DNA of 64,000 nucleotides from a bacterium 210820-DFI.6.37 (GTDB lineage: Bacteria; Bacillota; Clostridia; Peptostreptococcales; Anaerovoracaceae), in assembly GCA_020558355.1 (NCBI GenBank), contig JAJCKG010000003.1, positions 121,300-185,299 of the forward strand. The letters are read 5' to 3'. Shown one piece after another: positions 1-8,714 of the stretch (positions within the stretch are counted from its first letter, which is position 1; every line of letters starts with the position of its first letter). The notes under the pieces were generated by a model. It ran no database searches. It was given only the letters and a program-made list of their open reading frames with translations, and was not told the origin of the DNA. The position numbers and the translations under genes were made by a program.

Positions 1-1140
1 TTTATCTGATGTAACTTTAACAGCGACAGCGTGATTTCCTTCTTTCAAATCCTTCAGATCGATAAAAAGGGTAAAATCATCCGCGCTGATATCTTTAAGC
101 AGGGCTTCGCTGCCTGTAACGGTCACTTCCACCTCTGCTGTGTTGACATACGCGTTAAGTCCATCGCCCAGATTGCGTATCCGGCTGTTCTGGGTCGGCA
201 AAGCTACGGTCTTGGTATCCAGACCCTTGATTTTTATGGTAACTCCAATATTAGCTGAGCTGTCCGCGACTTCAATGCCCTCAGGCAGCTTTGGCTGGAT
301 CTCCAGTGTTGTGCTTGCGGTTACACCGCTGATATCTACAGGATCCGCGGAAATACTGGTAATTTCATCGAGAGCGGCTTTTGGCCCCCGGATGGAAATC
401 TTCTCCGGGACCGACATATCCGTAACCTGATATTCCTCCGGAACAGAGCCTTTCACCTCTACTTTTAGGGGAACGGTTTTCGTGTAATAGAGGACCGCCC
501 CGACCTGAACGGTCTTTGCGGAAAGAGACACGCCGCTGACCAGATCTCCATTTTTGTCCACTGCCTGCGGCTCTACATTAAAGCTTTTTTCTTCGTCTGT
601 AATCTTTGACGCGTCGATCTCAGCCTTTACGGTTCTCACAGAGTCCACGGAAGATTTCGCTCCCTTTACCTCGATCTCCTCCGGCGATACAGTCACGCTT
701 CCCGGTTCTGTGCCGCTTTCGGTCTTTCCCGTAAAGTCGACTGTAACCGTCTTATATACGGAAACCAGCTCTTCCAGTGTTACTTTTATTTTCGGGTTTT
801 TTATGGCTTTCAGGGTAATATTATCCGGTACTTCCACCGTTACCGGAACTTCATTTTCTCCTTCTTTATAGCCAAAAAGGTCCGCGGTGGCTTTGAATTC
901 ACTCTTCTCCATGCTGTTGAGCTCCGCCCGCTTCCCCTGCACTTCAATGGAAACAACAAACTCGGAGTCTCCCTGCACTGCCAGTCCTCTCTGCTCCAGA
1001 GTATCCTCATTGAGCAGCTGCACCGGAATATTGGAAATCGTTTTTGTGATGGTCGGATTCACTTCTCCCATTACATAAAACCAGAGGAATATAGCGATCA
1101 GAAGAGAAAGTATTTTCAGGACTGTATTATTTTTCAGCAT
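1..1140 (-). CDS. cdaR: CdaR (YbbR-domain) regulator of diadenylate cyclase, C-terminus beyond window
   Basis: The frame is open from an ATG at 1140 to the window edge, so the C-terminus is missing. The product starts with one membrane helix (about residues 8-27, ending in the FLWFYVMGE signature of YbbR proteins) followed by repeated extracellular beta-rich YbbR domains. In this family CdaR binds and modulates the membrane diadenylate cyclase CdaA. The start codon lies 14 bases inside the end of cdaA, so the two are translationally coupled, as in the conserved cdaA-cdaR(-glmM) locus of Firmicutes. A glmM gene would be expected just outside the window. The identification rests on the N-terminal motif, the repeats and the neighbour. 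Confidence 0.9.
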   Translation of the reverse strand, partial: MLKNNTVLKILSLLIAIFLWFYVMGEVNPTITKTISNIPVQLLNEDTLEQRGLAVQGDSEFVVSIEVQGKRAELNSMEKSEFKATADLFGYKEGENEVPVTVEVPDNITLKAIKNPKIKVTLEELVSVYKTVTVDFTGKTESGTEPGSVTVSPEEIEVKGAKSSVDSVRTVKAEIDASKITDEEKSFNVEPQAVDKNGDLVSGVSLSAKTVQVGAVLYYTKTVPLKVEVKGSVPEEYQVTDMSVPEKISIRGPKAALDEITSISADPVDISGVTASTTLEIQPKLPEGIEVADSSANIGVTIKIKGLDTKTVALPTQNSRIRNLGDGLNAYVNTAEVEVTVTGSEALLKDISADDFTLFIDLKDLKEGNHAVAVKVTSDK

Positions 1141-1981
1141 GCTTCTTCCCCCTTATCTTTTTGAAAAAGTCAGGCAGGAAGGACATTTTATCCCCCAGCT
1201 CTCCCGTGTTCAGATACATATTCAGCAGCGTTTTTTCTACGGTCTTCGTATCCAGAAACCTAGAAAGCTTTCCATTGACTGCCATGGAAATGATACCGGT
1301 TTCCTCAGAAACGATCAGGGTCATGGCGTCAGAATGCTCTGTGATTCCGATTCCGGCCCGGTGACGGGTGCCAAGCTCTTTTCCAATGGTTTTATTCTGA
1401 GATAACGGCAGGACACAGCCCGCGGCAAAGATCCGGTCGCCCCGGATAATTACAGCTCCATCGTGAAGGGGAGATCCTTCGTAAAAAATGTTTCCCAGAA
1501 GCTCCGCGGAAATTTCCGCGTCTACAATGGTTCCCGATTCGGTCATATCCGTCAGCGCCGTCTCCCGTTCCAGCACGATAAGCGCGCCGGTCCGGTCCTT
1601 TGAGAAGGTCTCGATGGCCCGGATGAATTCGGTAGTAATGTGTTTTGCCTTTTCCTTGTCCAGCTGCCCAAAGCCAGGCCGCAGCAGCTTTGTCCGGCCC
1701 AAAAATTCCAGCCCTCTTCGAAGCTCCGGCTGAAATACGATGACCAAAGCCACCAGCCCCAACGTCATGGTCCCTTTCAGGAGCCAATTAAGGGTATGCA
1801 GATGCAGCAGCTCTGACAAAAAAGTAGCAATAACCAAAACAAGCAGTCCTTTTATCAGCTGCATTGCTCTGGTTTCCCGTATAAACCCTAGTATTTTATA
1901 TATCAGAAACGCAACGATCAGAATATCGATAATATCCATGATTCCTATACCGGACGTTACGTTGTTAAAAAAATCCTGCAT
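1127..1981 (-). CDS. cdaA: Diadenylate cyclase CdaA (c-di-AMP synthase)
   Basis: A 284-residue protein that condenses two ATP to cyclic di-AMP at the membrane, a messenger for potassium and cell-wall homeostasis. Three hydrophobic segments fall within residues 15-85. The DAC domain follows, with the two signature motifs visible: DGA at 174-176 in SPLHDGAVIIRGDRI and RHR at 206-208 in GTRHRAGIG. Length matches the CdaA class of about 270-290 residues. It overlaps cdaR by 14 bases. Confidence 0.96.
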   Translation of the reverse strand: MQDFFNNVTSGIGIMDIIDILIVAFLIYKILGFIRETRAMQLIKGLLVLVIATFLSELLHLHTLNWLLKGTMTLGLVALVIVFQPELRRGLEFLGRTKLLRPGFGQLDKEKAKHITTEFIRAIETFSKDRTGALIVLERETALTDMTESGTIVDAEISAELLGNIFYEGSPLHDGAVIIRGDRIFAAGCVLPLSQNKTIGKELGTRHRAGIGITEHSDAMTLIVSEETGIISMAVNGKLSRFLDTKTVEKTLLNMYLNTGELGDKMSFLPDFFKKIRGKKHAEK

Positions 1982-2148
1982 TCTTTTTTCCCCTTATACT
2001 TTATCTTATATATTGTACAGAAAATCTATACTTTTTTCAATATGATGCCATAAGTTTTATTGATATTAAGGTCTGTATAAGAAATTGTTAAGACGCCTAT
2101 AGCGTTCAAAAGAAAAAGGTTCTGCCCTGCTGGCGTCTGCGCAAAAGA

Positions 2149-2185
2149 GGGATGCCGCGTCGGATAAAATCTGACGCGGCATCCC
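2149..2185 (-). terminator. Rho-independent terminator after hpf
   Basis: A perfect 13 bp stem (GGGATGCCGCGTC and its complement) with an 11-base loop. On the minus strand it is followed by CTCTTTTG. It lies 22 bases past the hpf stop. The rest of the cdaA-hpf gap shows nothing else. Confidence 0.8.
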
Positions 2186-2206
2186 TTTGGCTTACAATTT
2201 ATTTTT

Positions 2207-2734
2207 TTAATATACGGTTTCCAGCAGGCCATAGTCATTGTCGTTTCTCCTGTAAACGACGCCTACCGTATCGGTCTCCATATTGAGGAACACATAGAAA
2301 TTATGCTCCAGAAGCTCCATCTGCACAACCGCTTCGTCTACCGTCATCGGCACCAGGTCGAATCTCTTTTTCTTGACTACATGGATTTCTTCCTGTTCTT
2401 CTTCAATTTCCGGCAGCTCTGTGAAAGCGAAATCCTTGTGATCCTTGTACTTTCTCTGAAGCTTTGTCTTAAATTTGGACATCTGACGAGACAGCTTGTC
2501 TACTACCCGGTCAACGCCGTCGTACGGGTCGTCTGCCAGGACTTCTGCCCGGAAAATCGTGCCTTTTGTATTGATTGTAGCTTCTACTTTATATCTTCCT
2601 TTCTCCCTAAGGGTCATTACGTTGGCAGTAATATCATCGGAAAAGTATTTGTCCAGTTTGGCGAATTTCTTTTCGATGGTTTCTTTGAGTTTTTCGCTTG
2701 TGTTGTAGTTCTTGCTGTTGATAACAGTCTTCAT
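2207..2734 (-). CDS. hpf: Long-form ribosome hibernation promoting factor HPF (RaiA/YfiA)
   Basis: A 175-residue protein. The N-terminal RaiA-type domain (about residues 1-100, MKTVINSKNYNTSEKLKE onward) binds the decoding centre. A linker leads to the C-terminal dimerisation domain (about 118-175, with KRFDLVPMTVDEAVVQM and the DTVGVVYRRNDNDYGLL tail). Together they form 100S dimers of idle ribosomes. The ATG at 2734 was chosen because AAGGAGGG lies about eight bases upstream; an in-frame ATG 14 codons earlier has no Shine-Dalgarno and adds residues foreign to the family. The gene has its own promoter and sits downstream of a raiA-motif RNA. Confidence 0.95.
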   Translation of the reverse strand: MKTVINSKNYNTSEKLKETIEKKFAKLDKYFSDDITANVMTLREKGRYKVEATINTKGTIFRAEVLADDPYDGVDRVVDKLSRQMSKFKTKLQRKYKDHKDFAFTELPEIEEEQEEIHVVKKKRFDLVPMTVDEAVVQMELLEHNFYVFLNMETDTVGVVYRRNDNDYGLLETVY

Positions 2735-2755
2735 AGTCAATCCCTCCTTGGCTGC

Positions 2756-2846
2756 GATCCGGTAAAGCCGGATCAATTTCTCGATTGCGGCAATTGCCGT
2801 ATCATTTTGTATGAATTCATTATACCATAATTTTCAATATATTCAA
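2756..2846 (-). promoter_or_regulatory. hpf promoter and leader hairpin
   Basis: On the minus strand TTGAAT (2841-2846) and TATAAT (2819-2824) are separated by 16 bases. The leader then holds GATCCGG paired with CCGGATC (2756-2774), ending just before the Shine-Dalgarno at about 2743-2750. That hairpin could affect translation of hpf. Confidence 0.7.
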
Positions 2847-2914
2847 TCTATTCCTTGCCTTTTCTTCTATCTTTTCTTTCAGCTCAACGGCTCCTAAAGG
2901 CCCGGCAAGTGTTT

Positions 2915-3106
2915 AACAGTCTCTGCCGGCTGCTCAGCTGACCTGGTCTTTGCCCCCACACCTGCCTTTACCTGACTTTGTCAGAGGACTTACTTCTAAA
3001 CTACGCCATGATCACTGCCGCCTTGCGGATCAGCTTACGTGGGACCTTTTGCCCGTAGCTGGCCTGGCCTTTCAACCACAGACCTGAGCAGCCGGCAGAG
3101 ACTGTT
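2915..3106 (-). ncRNA. raiA-motif noncoding RNA
   Basis: Two arms of 23 bases (2915-2937 and 3084-3106) are perfectly complementary and close a structured region of about 190 bases. Inside are smaller hairpins such as CCGC/GCGG around 3020 and CCTGAC/GTCAG around 2970. The segment lies between comFC and hpf (raiA) on the same strand. From established knowledge, that is the stereotyped location of the raiA-motif RNA of Firmicutes and Actinobacteria, which is linked to sporulation and aggregation in Clostridium. It begins about 35 bases past the comFC stop; a possible -10 TATAAG lies just upstream. The assignment rests on context, size and the closing stem, because I could not align it to the covariance model. 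The T-run after 3106 is on the plus strand, so the opposite orientation cannot be fully excluded. Confidence 0.75.
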
Positions 3107-3139
3107 TTTTATTCACTTATACTTTGCTTCGGAATCCCC

Positions 3140-3880
3140 TTACTGCTTTGGCGGAATGTTGGCTCCGCAGGCGAAGGTCAATCCGCAGATCCGGCCCGCT
3201 CCTGCCTGGCGCAGTACTTTGCTGCAGGCGTCCAAAGTGCTTCCGGTTGTATAGATATCATCTACTAAAAGGATCCTTTTTTCCTTCAGCTCATAATGGC
3301 TCTGCCGGGAGATCCGAAACGCTCCCTCCAGATTCATATGCCGCTCAAAGGCTCCCAGTCCTTTCATCGGCAGTGTCTCGCGGACTCGCTCCAAGAGCCC
3401 CGCCGCGCAGGGGAGCTTCATGCGCCGGGCCAGCTGGGCCGCCATGATCTTTGCCTGATTATATCCCCTTTTTGCCTCCTTTTTTCTGTGCATCGGCACC
3501 GGAACGATCAGATCAAAGACTTCTTCTTCCAAGGAGATCCGGTCATAAAGGATATCACCCAGCTTTCTCCCGATGTAGGACTTGCCCCGATACTTATAGT
3601 CCATCAGAATCCCTCTCTCGTAAAGACCGTACTGGACACAGGTATAGCTTCGGTCAAAGTCATGGGCAAACTGCCTGCAGTCCCAGCACAGGTCATGCCG
3701 ATCCTCTTCATTTAAAATCTTCCCGCATCGCGAGCACGTTTTTTGCCCCAGCCAGTGGAGCTTTTCGGCGCATGCGTCACAAAGCGCGTAGTTCCTGGTG
3801 GCGTCGATGATACTGCCGCAGGAAACGCAATAAATACTGGAAGGATACAAGGCCTCCAGTCCCTTTTCTAAAATCCCCAT
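3140..3880 (-). CDS. comFC: ComFC-type phosphoribosyltransferase
   Basis: A 246-residue protein of the ComF/GntX family, required for DNA uptake in naturally competent Firmicutes. The N-terminus carries several CxxC pairs (YCVSCG near 18-21, LCDAC, TCSRCG and LCWDC) that make a zinc finger. The C-terminal half is a type I phosphoribosyltransferase domain with the PRPP loop ILLVDDIYTTGST around residues 207-219. The next gene on its strand is hpf, after the raiA RNA. Confidence 0.92.
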   Translation of the reverse strand: MGILEKGLEALYPSSIYCVSCGSIIDATRNYALCDACAEKLHWLGQKTCSRCGKILNEEDRHDLCWDCRQFAHDFDRSYTCVQYGLYERGILMDYKYRGKSYIGRKLGDILYDRISLEEEVFDLIVPVPMHRKKEAKRGYNQAKIMAAQLARRMKLPCAAGLLERVRETLPMKGLGAFERHMNLEGAFRISRQSHYELKEKRILLVDDIYTTGSTLDACSKVLRQAGAGRICGLTFACGANIPPKQ

Positions 3881-3930
3881 AATTACCCCTTACTTCTGTT
3901 CTTTGCAAATTTCTCTTTATCCAAATGTTC

Positions 3931-6153
3931 CTAAAAATCCAGCAGGGCTTTCAGACGCGCCGCAAGCCCCGAATAACGCTGGGTGATACGGTTGTTATCC
4001 ACCATGCCCCGCATCTTGTTTTCGGAGCCTACCAGCACGACAGCTGTTTTTCCCCGAGTGACCCCTGTGTACAAAAGGTTCCTTGTAGCCAGCACCGGAG
4101 GAAACCAGCTGATGGGCATAACTACAATGGGAAATTCGCTTCCCTGACTTTTATGAACCGTAATGGCGTAGGCCAGCTCCAGTTCATCCAGCTGGTTGAA
4201 ATCATAAGTCACATATTTACATTCATCGAATATTACGGTCACTTCATTGAATTCCCGGTCAATCTTCTGGATGAACCCAACATCTCCGTTGAAAACGCCT
4301 TCTCCTTCGGTAAAATCCTCCTGATTGCGCCACTTCAGCTGATAATTGTTGCGAATCTGCATGACCTTGTCCCGCTCCCGGAAGGTCCGCTCCCCGAACT
4401 GGCGCTCGGCAAGCTCAAAGCAGGGCGGATTCAGCACTTCCTGCAGCTCCCGGTTGAGATTGACGCTTCCCAGCAGCCCCTTGCGAACCGGGGTCAGCAC
4501 CTGAATATCCCGCGCCGGAACCGTATCTGTGTAATAGGCCGGAAGCCGCCGGACGCACAGATCCTTGATCACCTGAAGCATCTCCTTTTCCGTCTTCTGC
4601 CGCATCAGAAAAAAGTCTTTGCCCTTTTCGTTGCAGTCCGGATATTCCCCTTTATTGATCTTGTGCGCGTTGACTACAATCAGGCTCTCTTTTGCCTGCC
4701 GGAAAATCTCCGTCAGCTTTACACAGTAGACATATTCGCTGCTGATAATATCCCGCAGAACATTTCCCGCTCCCACGGAAGGCAGCTGATCCGCGTCGCC
4801 CACAAGAATCAGCCGGGTCCCCGGCCGGATGGCGCTGACAAGGCCGTTCATCAGCAGCAGATCGATCATGGAAGCTTCATCAATAATAACTGCGTCGTAA
4901 TCCAGCGGATCCTCGGCGGTCTTGCCAAAACGCATGGTATCCTCGCCCTCAGAATAATAATACTCCAGCAGGCGATGAATGGTGGAAGCCTCACAGCCGG
5001 AGGTTTCTGTAATGCGCTTTGCCGCCCGGCCGGTAGGCGCCGCGATGGCTGTTTTCAGGCCGCTGTGCCGCAGAATATGGATAATGGAATTGATGATGGT
5101 TGTTTTTCCGGTTCCCGGCCCGCCTGTGATGACGGAAACGCCCTGCTCCAGAGAGGTCTTCACCGCGTATTTCTGATTTTCAGAAAGAGCAATGCCGCTT
5201 TCCTGCTCTGTGACGTTAATCAGGCTGTCCAGATCCGATCCGATCAGCTTGAGCTGGGCCCCTTCCATGGCGGCCAGGCACTTGCACACATTCTGCTCCG
5301 CCAGATAGTACGGCATGAGAAATACTGCGTTGCGGTTTTCCAGATTATCCACATGGATATCGCCCTGAAAGGCCATTTCCACCAGGGCGTCGCTGATTTT
5401 TTCCTGTTCCACATCCAGCAGCGCTCCGGTCTTTTCGCAGAGAAGCTGCTGCGGCAAAAAGGTGTTGCCCTCTCCGGCAAAGTACCACAAAGTAAATTTA
5501 ACGCCGCTTTTGATCCGGTGCTCATCATCCTTTGCGATCCCCATTTTCTGGGCGATCTTATCAGCTTTTTTAAAGCCGACTCCAAAAATATCCTCGGCCA
5601 GCCGGTAAGGGTTTTCTTCCACCGCCGCAATGGTATCCGCGCCATAGACCTTGTACAGCTTCATGGCATAATCCGCGTTGATCCCAAATTGCTGTAGATA
5701 CAATGTGATCCGGGCAAATTCCCTGTGACTTTGAAAGGCTTCGGCCACAGCCTCGGCTTTTTTCGCGCCGATGCCGGGCACTTCGGTCAATCGCCCCGGT
5801 TCTTTTTCGATAATGTCAAAGGTTTCGCTTCCAAATCTGGAAACAATGGCTTCCGCTGTTTTCTTCCCAATCCCTTTCAGCACGCCGGAGGAAAGGAACT
5901 CTTCGATTCCGGCCTCTGTAGAGGGCATTACCTCTTCAAAGCCGCTGACGGCAAACTGCTCGCCGTAGGTGGGATGGACTTTCCATTGACCCCGAAGAAG
6001 ATAGCTACTTCCCTTCCTGCAGGCCGGCAGGTTTCCCACAACTGTAAACTGCTCTTCTTCCGTTTCAAAGACCGCAATGGTATAACTGTTTTCCTTATTG
6101 TGAAAGATGATCTCCGCAATGGTTCCCTGCTTTTCTTCCGTCATTTGATCCAC
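3931..6153 (-). CDS. recD2: RecD2-type ATP-dependent DNA helicase (YrrC family)
   Basis: A 740-residue SF1B helicase moving 5' to 3'. It has an N-terminal OB-like region, tandem helix-hairpin-helix motifs (GVLKGIGKKTAEAI near 90 and LTEVPGIGAKKAEAV near 122), Walker A GGPGTGKT at 344-351, Walker B VIIDEASM near 427 and the C-terminal motif VHKSQGSEF. The extra N-terminal region and absence of recBC mark the RecD2 class, involved in replication and repair rather than RecBCD. Its ATG lies 13 bases inside the end of the upstream cca gene, indicating coupling. Confidence 0.95.
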   Translation of the reverse strand: MDQMTEEKQGTIAEIIFHNKENSYTIAVFETEEEQFTVVGNLPACRKGSSYLLRGQWKVHPTYGEQFAVSGFEEVMPSTEAGIEEFLSSGVLKGIGKKTAEAIVSRFGSETFDIIEKEPGRLTEVPGIGAKKAEAVAEAFQSHREFARITLYLQQFGINADYAMKLYKVYGADTIAAVEENPYRLAEDIFGVGFKKADKIAQKMGIAKDDEHRIKSGVKFTLWYFAGEGNTFLPQQLLCEKTGALLDVEQEKISDALVEMAFQGDIHVDNLENRNAVFLMPYYLAEQNVCKCLAAMEGAQLKLIGSDLDSLINVTEQESGIALSENQKYAVKTSLEQGVSVITGGPGTGKTTIINSIIHILRHSGLKTAIAAPTGRAAKRITETSGCEASTIHRLLEYYYSEGEDTMRFGKTAEDPLDYDAVIIDEASMIDLLLMNGLVSAIRPGTRLILVGDADQLPSVGAGNVLRDIISSEYVYCVKLTEIFRQAKESLIVVNAHKINKGEYPDCNEKGKDFFLMRQKTEKEMLQVIKDLCVRRLPAYYTDTVPARDIQVLTPVRKGLLGSVNLNRELQEVLNPPCFELAERQFGERTFRERDKVMQIRNNYQLKWRNQEDFTEGEGVFNGDVGFIQKIDREFNEVTVIFDECKYVTYDFNQLDELELAYAITVHKSQGSEFPIVVMPISWFPPVLATRNLLYTGVTRGKTAVVLVGSENKMRGMVDNNRITQRYSGLAARLKALLDF

Positions 6154-7445
6154 TTCACTCCCCGGAAGGCGGCCTTCAGCTTGCTTTTTTCAAATTTTCG
6201 GGCGTAGGCCAGCAGCTTATCCTTTTTATTCTGGCTGGGCTTTCTATGTACAATTTCTGGAAGCAGCCCCAGAAGATACGCCGCCTGCTCCTGACTGTCT
6301 GTAATTCCCGCTTCGATGATATCCCCCGCGTCGATGGCAAGATCTTCTATGAAAATAGGCTCTTTGTTGGCAAAGACGTCTTCCAGCATATAATGCCGGT
6401 TCTGGACCTTTACGTTTCCCTGAGGATACACGATTCTATGGGCTTTTGCCAGGTTATGGACATAATCGTAACGCTCCATTCCCACACGGTAGATATACTT
6501 TTTCAATTCGATCTTGTCCCGAATAAAGTAAATCTTTGTCATTTCGGTCATGGCGTCCATCAGATGCTGGTGGGTGTCGGGATCATACTGTAAAAGCTCA
6601 ATCGCTTTGGGTCCTTTCTTTTCAAAACACATGTAAAACAGTCCCAGACGCCGCTGGGTAACCGGTTTTAGCTTGTCGATGCCATCCGCCAGTTCACTGA
6701 ACAGTTCCCGCTGCCGGGCCGACATTTTCTCCGCCGCTTCCCCGATCAGCGCAGGCATCAGGTCCGCTCCGGCCAGCATCCGCAGGCCCTTTCCCGCAAA
6801 GGGCGCTGTAATAATATCCTTAAAAGTCTCTCTTCGCAGGGCCACATCTTCCTGATCAAGCAGCCTGGCTTTTTTTATCATAGCGTCATAGGTTGCCTTC
6901 GGCAGGTCAAAGTCCAATTCCGAGGCGAGAAGGATGGCCTCCATCATGAGAATGGGCTTTTCTTCGAAAGCGATTTCCGGCTCTTTTATGGTCCGCACCA
7001 GCTTTTCTTTCATATCGCTGTAGCCGCCCCATGGGTCAACCAGCGGAAAGGAAGGGTTATCGGCAACCGCGTTGATGGTAAAGTTTCTGCCCTCCAGATC
7101 CTCTTCGATTGTCTTGCAAAATTTGGGAGGTTCTGGTCCTGTACCGCTCTTTTCCCCAGCGCCGCCCGCGGACTGAAAGGTGGAGATATCCAGAATAATC
7201 CCATCTTCCTCTTTTCCCTCCAGGGTCCGGTCGATACGGATAACGCTTTCCGTTTCGCTGAGAACCCGGGCCTCTGGGAACAGCGTCTTCAGCTCTGTTA
7301 TGCCTGCGTCGCAGGCGATATCCCAGTCCAGCGGCTCCATACCCATCAGCGCTTCACGGACGCAGGCTCCCGCCGCATAGGCGCTGTAGCCCGCGCGTTC
7401 CAGTGTTTTAAGGGCCTGATTGACTTCCTTCGGTAATTTTATCAT
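6141..7445 (-). CDS. cca: CCA tRNA nucleotidyltransferase / poly(A) polymerase family protein
   Basis: A 434-residue class II nucleotidyltransferase. The head domain contains GACVREALMGMEPLDWDIA near residues 26-44, including the DxD metal-binding pair, followed by the neck motif region RRETFKDIITAPFAG. Proteins of this family add or repair the 3' CCA of tRNA. The usual G-x-C-V-R-D motif is read here as ACVRE, and no HD domain is evident. It sits between yhaM and recD2 with four-base and 13-base overlaps, so the three form one operon. Confidence 0.88.
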   Translation of the reverse strand: MIKLPKEVNQALKTLERAGYSAYAAGACVREALMGMEPLDWDIACDAGITELKTLFPEARVLSETESVIRIDRTLEGKEEDGIILDISTFQSAGGAGEKSGTGPEPPKFCKTIEEDLEGRNFTINAVADNPSFPLVDPWGGYSDMKEKLVRTIKEPEIAFEEKPILMMEAILLASELDFDLPKATYDAMIKKARLLDQEDVALRRETFKDIITAPFAGKGLRMLAGADLMPALIGEAAEKMSARQRELFSELADGIDKLKPVTQRRLGLFYMCFEKKGPKAIELLQYDPDTHQHLMDAMTEMTKIYFIRDKIELKKYIYRVGMERYDYVHNLAKAHRIVYPQGNVKVQNRHYMLEDVFANKEPIFIEDLAIDAGDIIEAGITDSQEQAAYLLGLLPEIVHRKPSQNKKDKLLAYARKFEKSKLKAAFRGVKWIK

Positions 7446-8416
7446 GTGTTTTCTCCATTATTCTGCGGCTTGTACAATCTTCGATTATCCAGGGTCCATA
7501 CCCGTTCGCTGAACTCTCCCGGCCGCGTTTTGTCCAAAGCGTCCTGCATGTCGAACATTCTCGCGTCGATAATATCCAGATAATGCAGGATCTCCGCTTC
7601 TGGAAACAGCGGCTTTTTCGGGCTGCCGAATTCCGGTTCATAGTGATGGGACAGGATCATATGCTCCAGCATAATCGCCTTTTCTCTTGGGAAGTTCAGC
7701 TCCTCTGTAAGCCGGTCCAGCAGCTTGACACCCTGGATCAGGTGGCCCAGCAGCTGTCCTTCAAAGGAATAGCCGGAAGAAATGCCCAGTTCATTGGATT
7801 CGATCTCGTTAAGCTTTTCTATATCGTGAAGAATCACGCCGGCCATGACCAGATCTTCGTTCAAATTGGTGTAAACCTGGCACATCCGCTCTCCGTTCAT
7901 CAGCATTCGCTTTACGTGATACAACAGCCCCGCCAGTTCCGCATGGTGGTTTTTCTGCGCAGCAGGGTAGTACATCAGCTTTTCCTTGTTTTCGGTTAAA
8001 ACCTTTACGCACAGCTTTTTCAGGTCTTCGTCCTGGAAATTCTGCGCTTTTTCCAGGATATATTGATACATGGCTTCCGGCTTTTCCGGTGCCGCCTTTA
8101 TAAAATCGCTGATTTCCACCGGATCGTTCTCCGCTTTCCTGCGGATACGCATAACCCGAAACTGTTTTAAACCGTTCCATTCTGTTACCTGCGCCCGGAT
8201 CTTAATAATGTCCCCCGCTTTGATCTGGGCCAGAGAGGGAAGCTCCTCATCGGATACATCCCATTTTTTCCCTGAAATTTCACCGGTTTTATCCCCCAGC
8301 ATCAGATCCAGATACTGCTTTTTATTGGCTCCGATCTTTACCGCAATGGATTTTACCATGAAAAAGTCAGTTACTTCCTGGGCTGTCCTGATTTCCGCTA
8401 TATAAATGTCTTTCAT
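7442..8416 (-). CDS. yhaM: 3'-5' exoribonuclease YhaM family protein
   Basis: A 324-residue protein with an N-terminal OB-fold (about residues 15-95, VKSIAVKIGANKKQYLDLMLGDK) and a C-terminal HD phosphohydrolase domain. HD-type histidines are visible in LLYHVKRM and VILHDIEKLNE, with a further histidine in MILSHHYEPEFGSP. Family members degrade RNA and single-stranded DNA 3' to 5'. The stop overlaps the cca start as ATGA. GGAAGG lies a few bases ahead of the chosen ATG. Confidence 0.92.
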   Translation of the reverse strand: MKDIYIAEIRTAQEVTDFFMVKSIAVKIGANKKQYLDLMLGDKTGEISGKKWDVSDEELPSLAQIKAGDIIKIRAQVTEWNGLKQFRVMRIRRKAENDPVEISDFIKAAPEKPEAMYQYILEKAQNFQDEDLKKLCVKVLTENKEKLMYYPAAQKNHHAELAGLLYHVKRMLMNGERMCQVYTNLNEDLVMAGVILHDIEKLNEIESNELGISSGYSFEGQLLGHLIQGVKLLDRLTEELNFPREKAIMLEHMILSHHYEPEFGSPKKPLFPEAEILHYLDIIDARMFDMQDALDKTRPGEFSERVWTLDNRRLYKPQNNGENT

Positions 8417-8608
8417 CGCTCTGATCCTTCCTTCTCAAAAGTCTTTCTCCCATTATATAACAAGGGGCAGGGCGGTTTCAATAAAAGTCCGGCTTTTTCA
8501 TTTAATTTACACCTCCATGACCCGCGGGCAGCCGGGTACGGTCGCCAGATCGCGAAAAGCCGGCTGCTTCCCGCATGCCGCAAATAAATGACCATCGTTT
8601 TCAAAAAA

Positions 8609-8643
8609 AATGTAAACATTTGAGCAATTTGGCCTTATGTTTA
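8609..8643 (-). terminator. AT-rich hairpin with T-run in the yhaM upstream gap
   Basis: TGTAAACAT and ATGTTTACA form a 9 bp stem, and on the minus strand this is followed by a run of eight T. It could be a second terminator for the HEPN-like gene upstream. The 8417-8714 gap contains this and the hairpin at 8675-8708 and no other clear signal. Confidence 0.5.
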
Positions 8644-8674
8644 CAAATTCTGTCTCATCCGCGTCTAAAGCCGC

Positions 8675-8708
8675 GCTTGGAAAGAAAACCCTTGCTTTCT
8701 TTCCAAGC
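8675..8708 (-). terminator. Terminator hairpin after the HEPN-like gene
   Basis: A perfect 13 bp stem (GCTTGGAAAGAAA with its complement) and an 8-base loop, starting seven bases past the stop codon at 8715. There is no long T-run directly after it. Confidence 0.6.
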
Positions 8709-8714
8709 ATTATC

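Noticed and set aside
2026..2238. A 70-codon frame over the terminator downstream of hpf
   Set aside because: It spans the terminator hairpin and overlaps the end of hpf, without a ribosome-binding site.
2915..3106. 6S RNA as the identity of the long-stem RNA
   Set aside because: The size and long helix would fit, but the comFC-hpf location is specific to the raiA motif; kept only as an alternative.
3925..5697. A 590-codon open frame on the plus strand
   Set aside because: It is fully antisense to recD2, which has clear helicase motifs; the protein has no recognisable domain.
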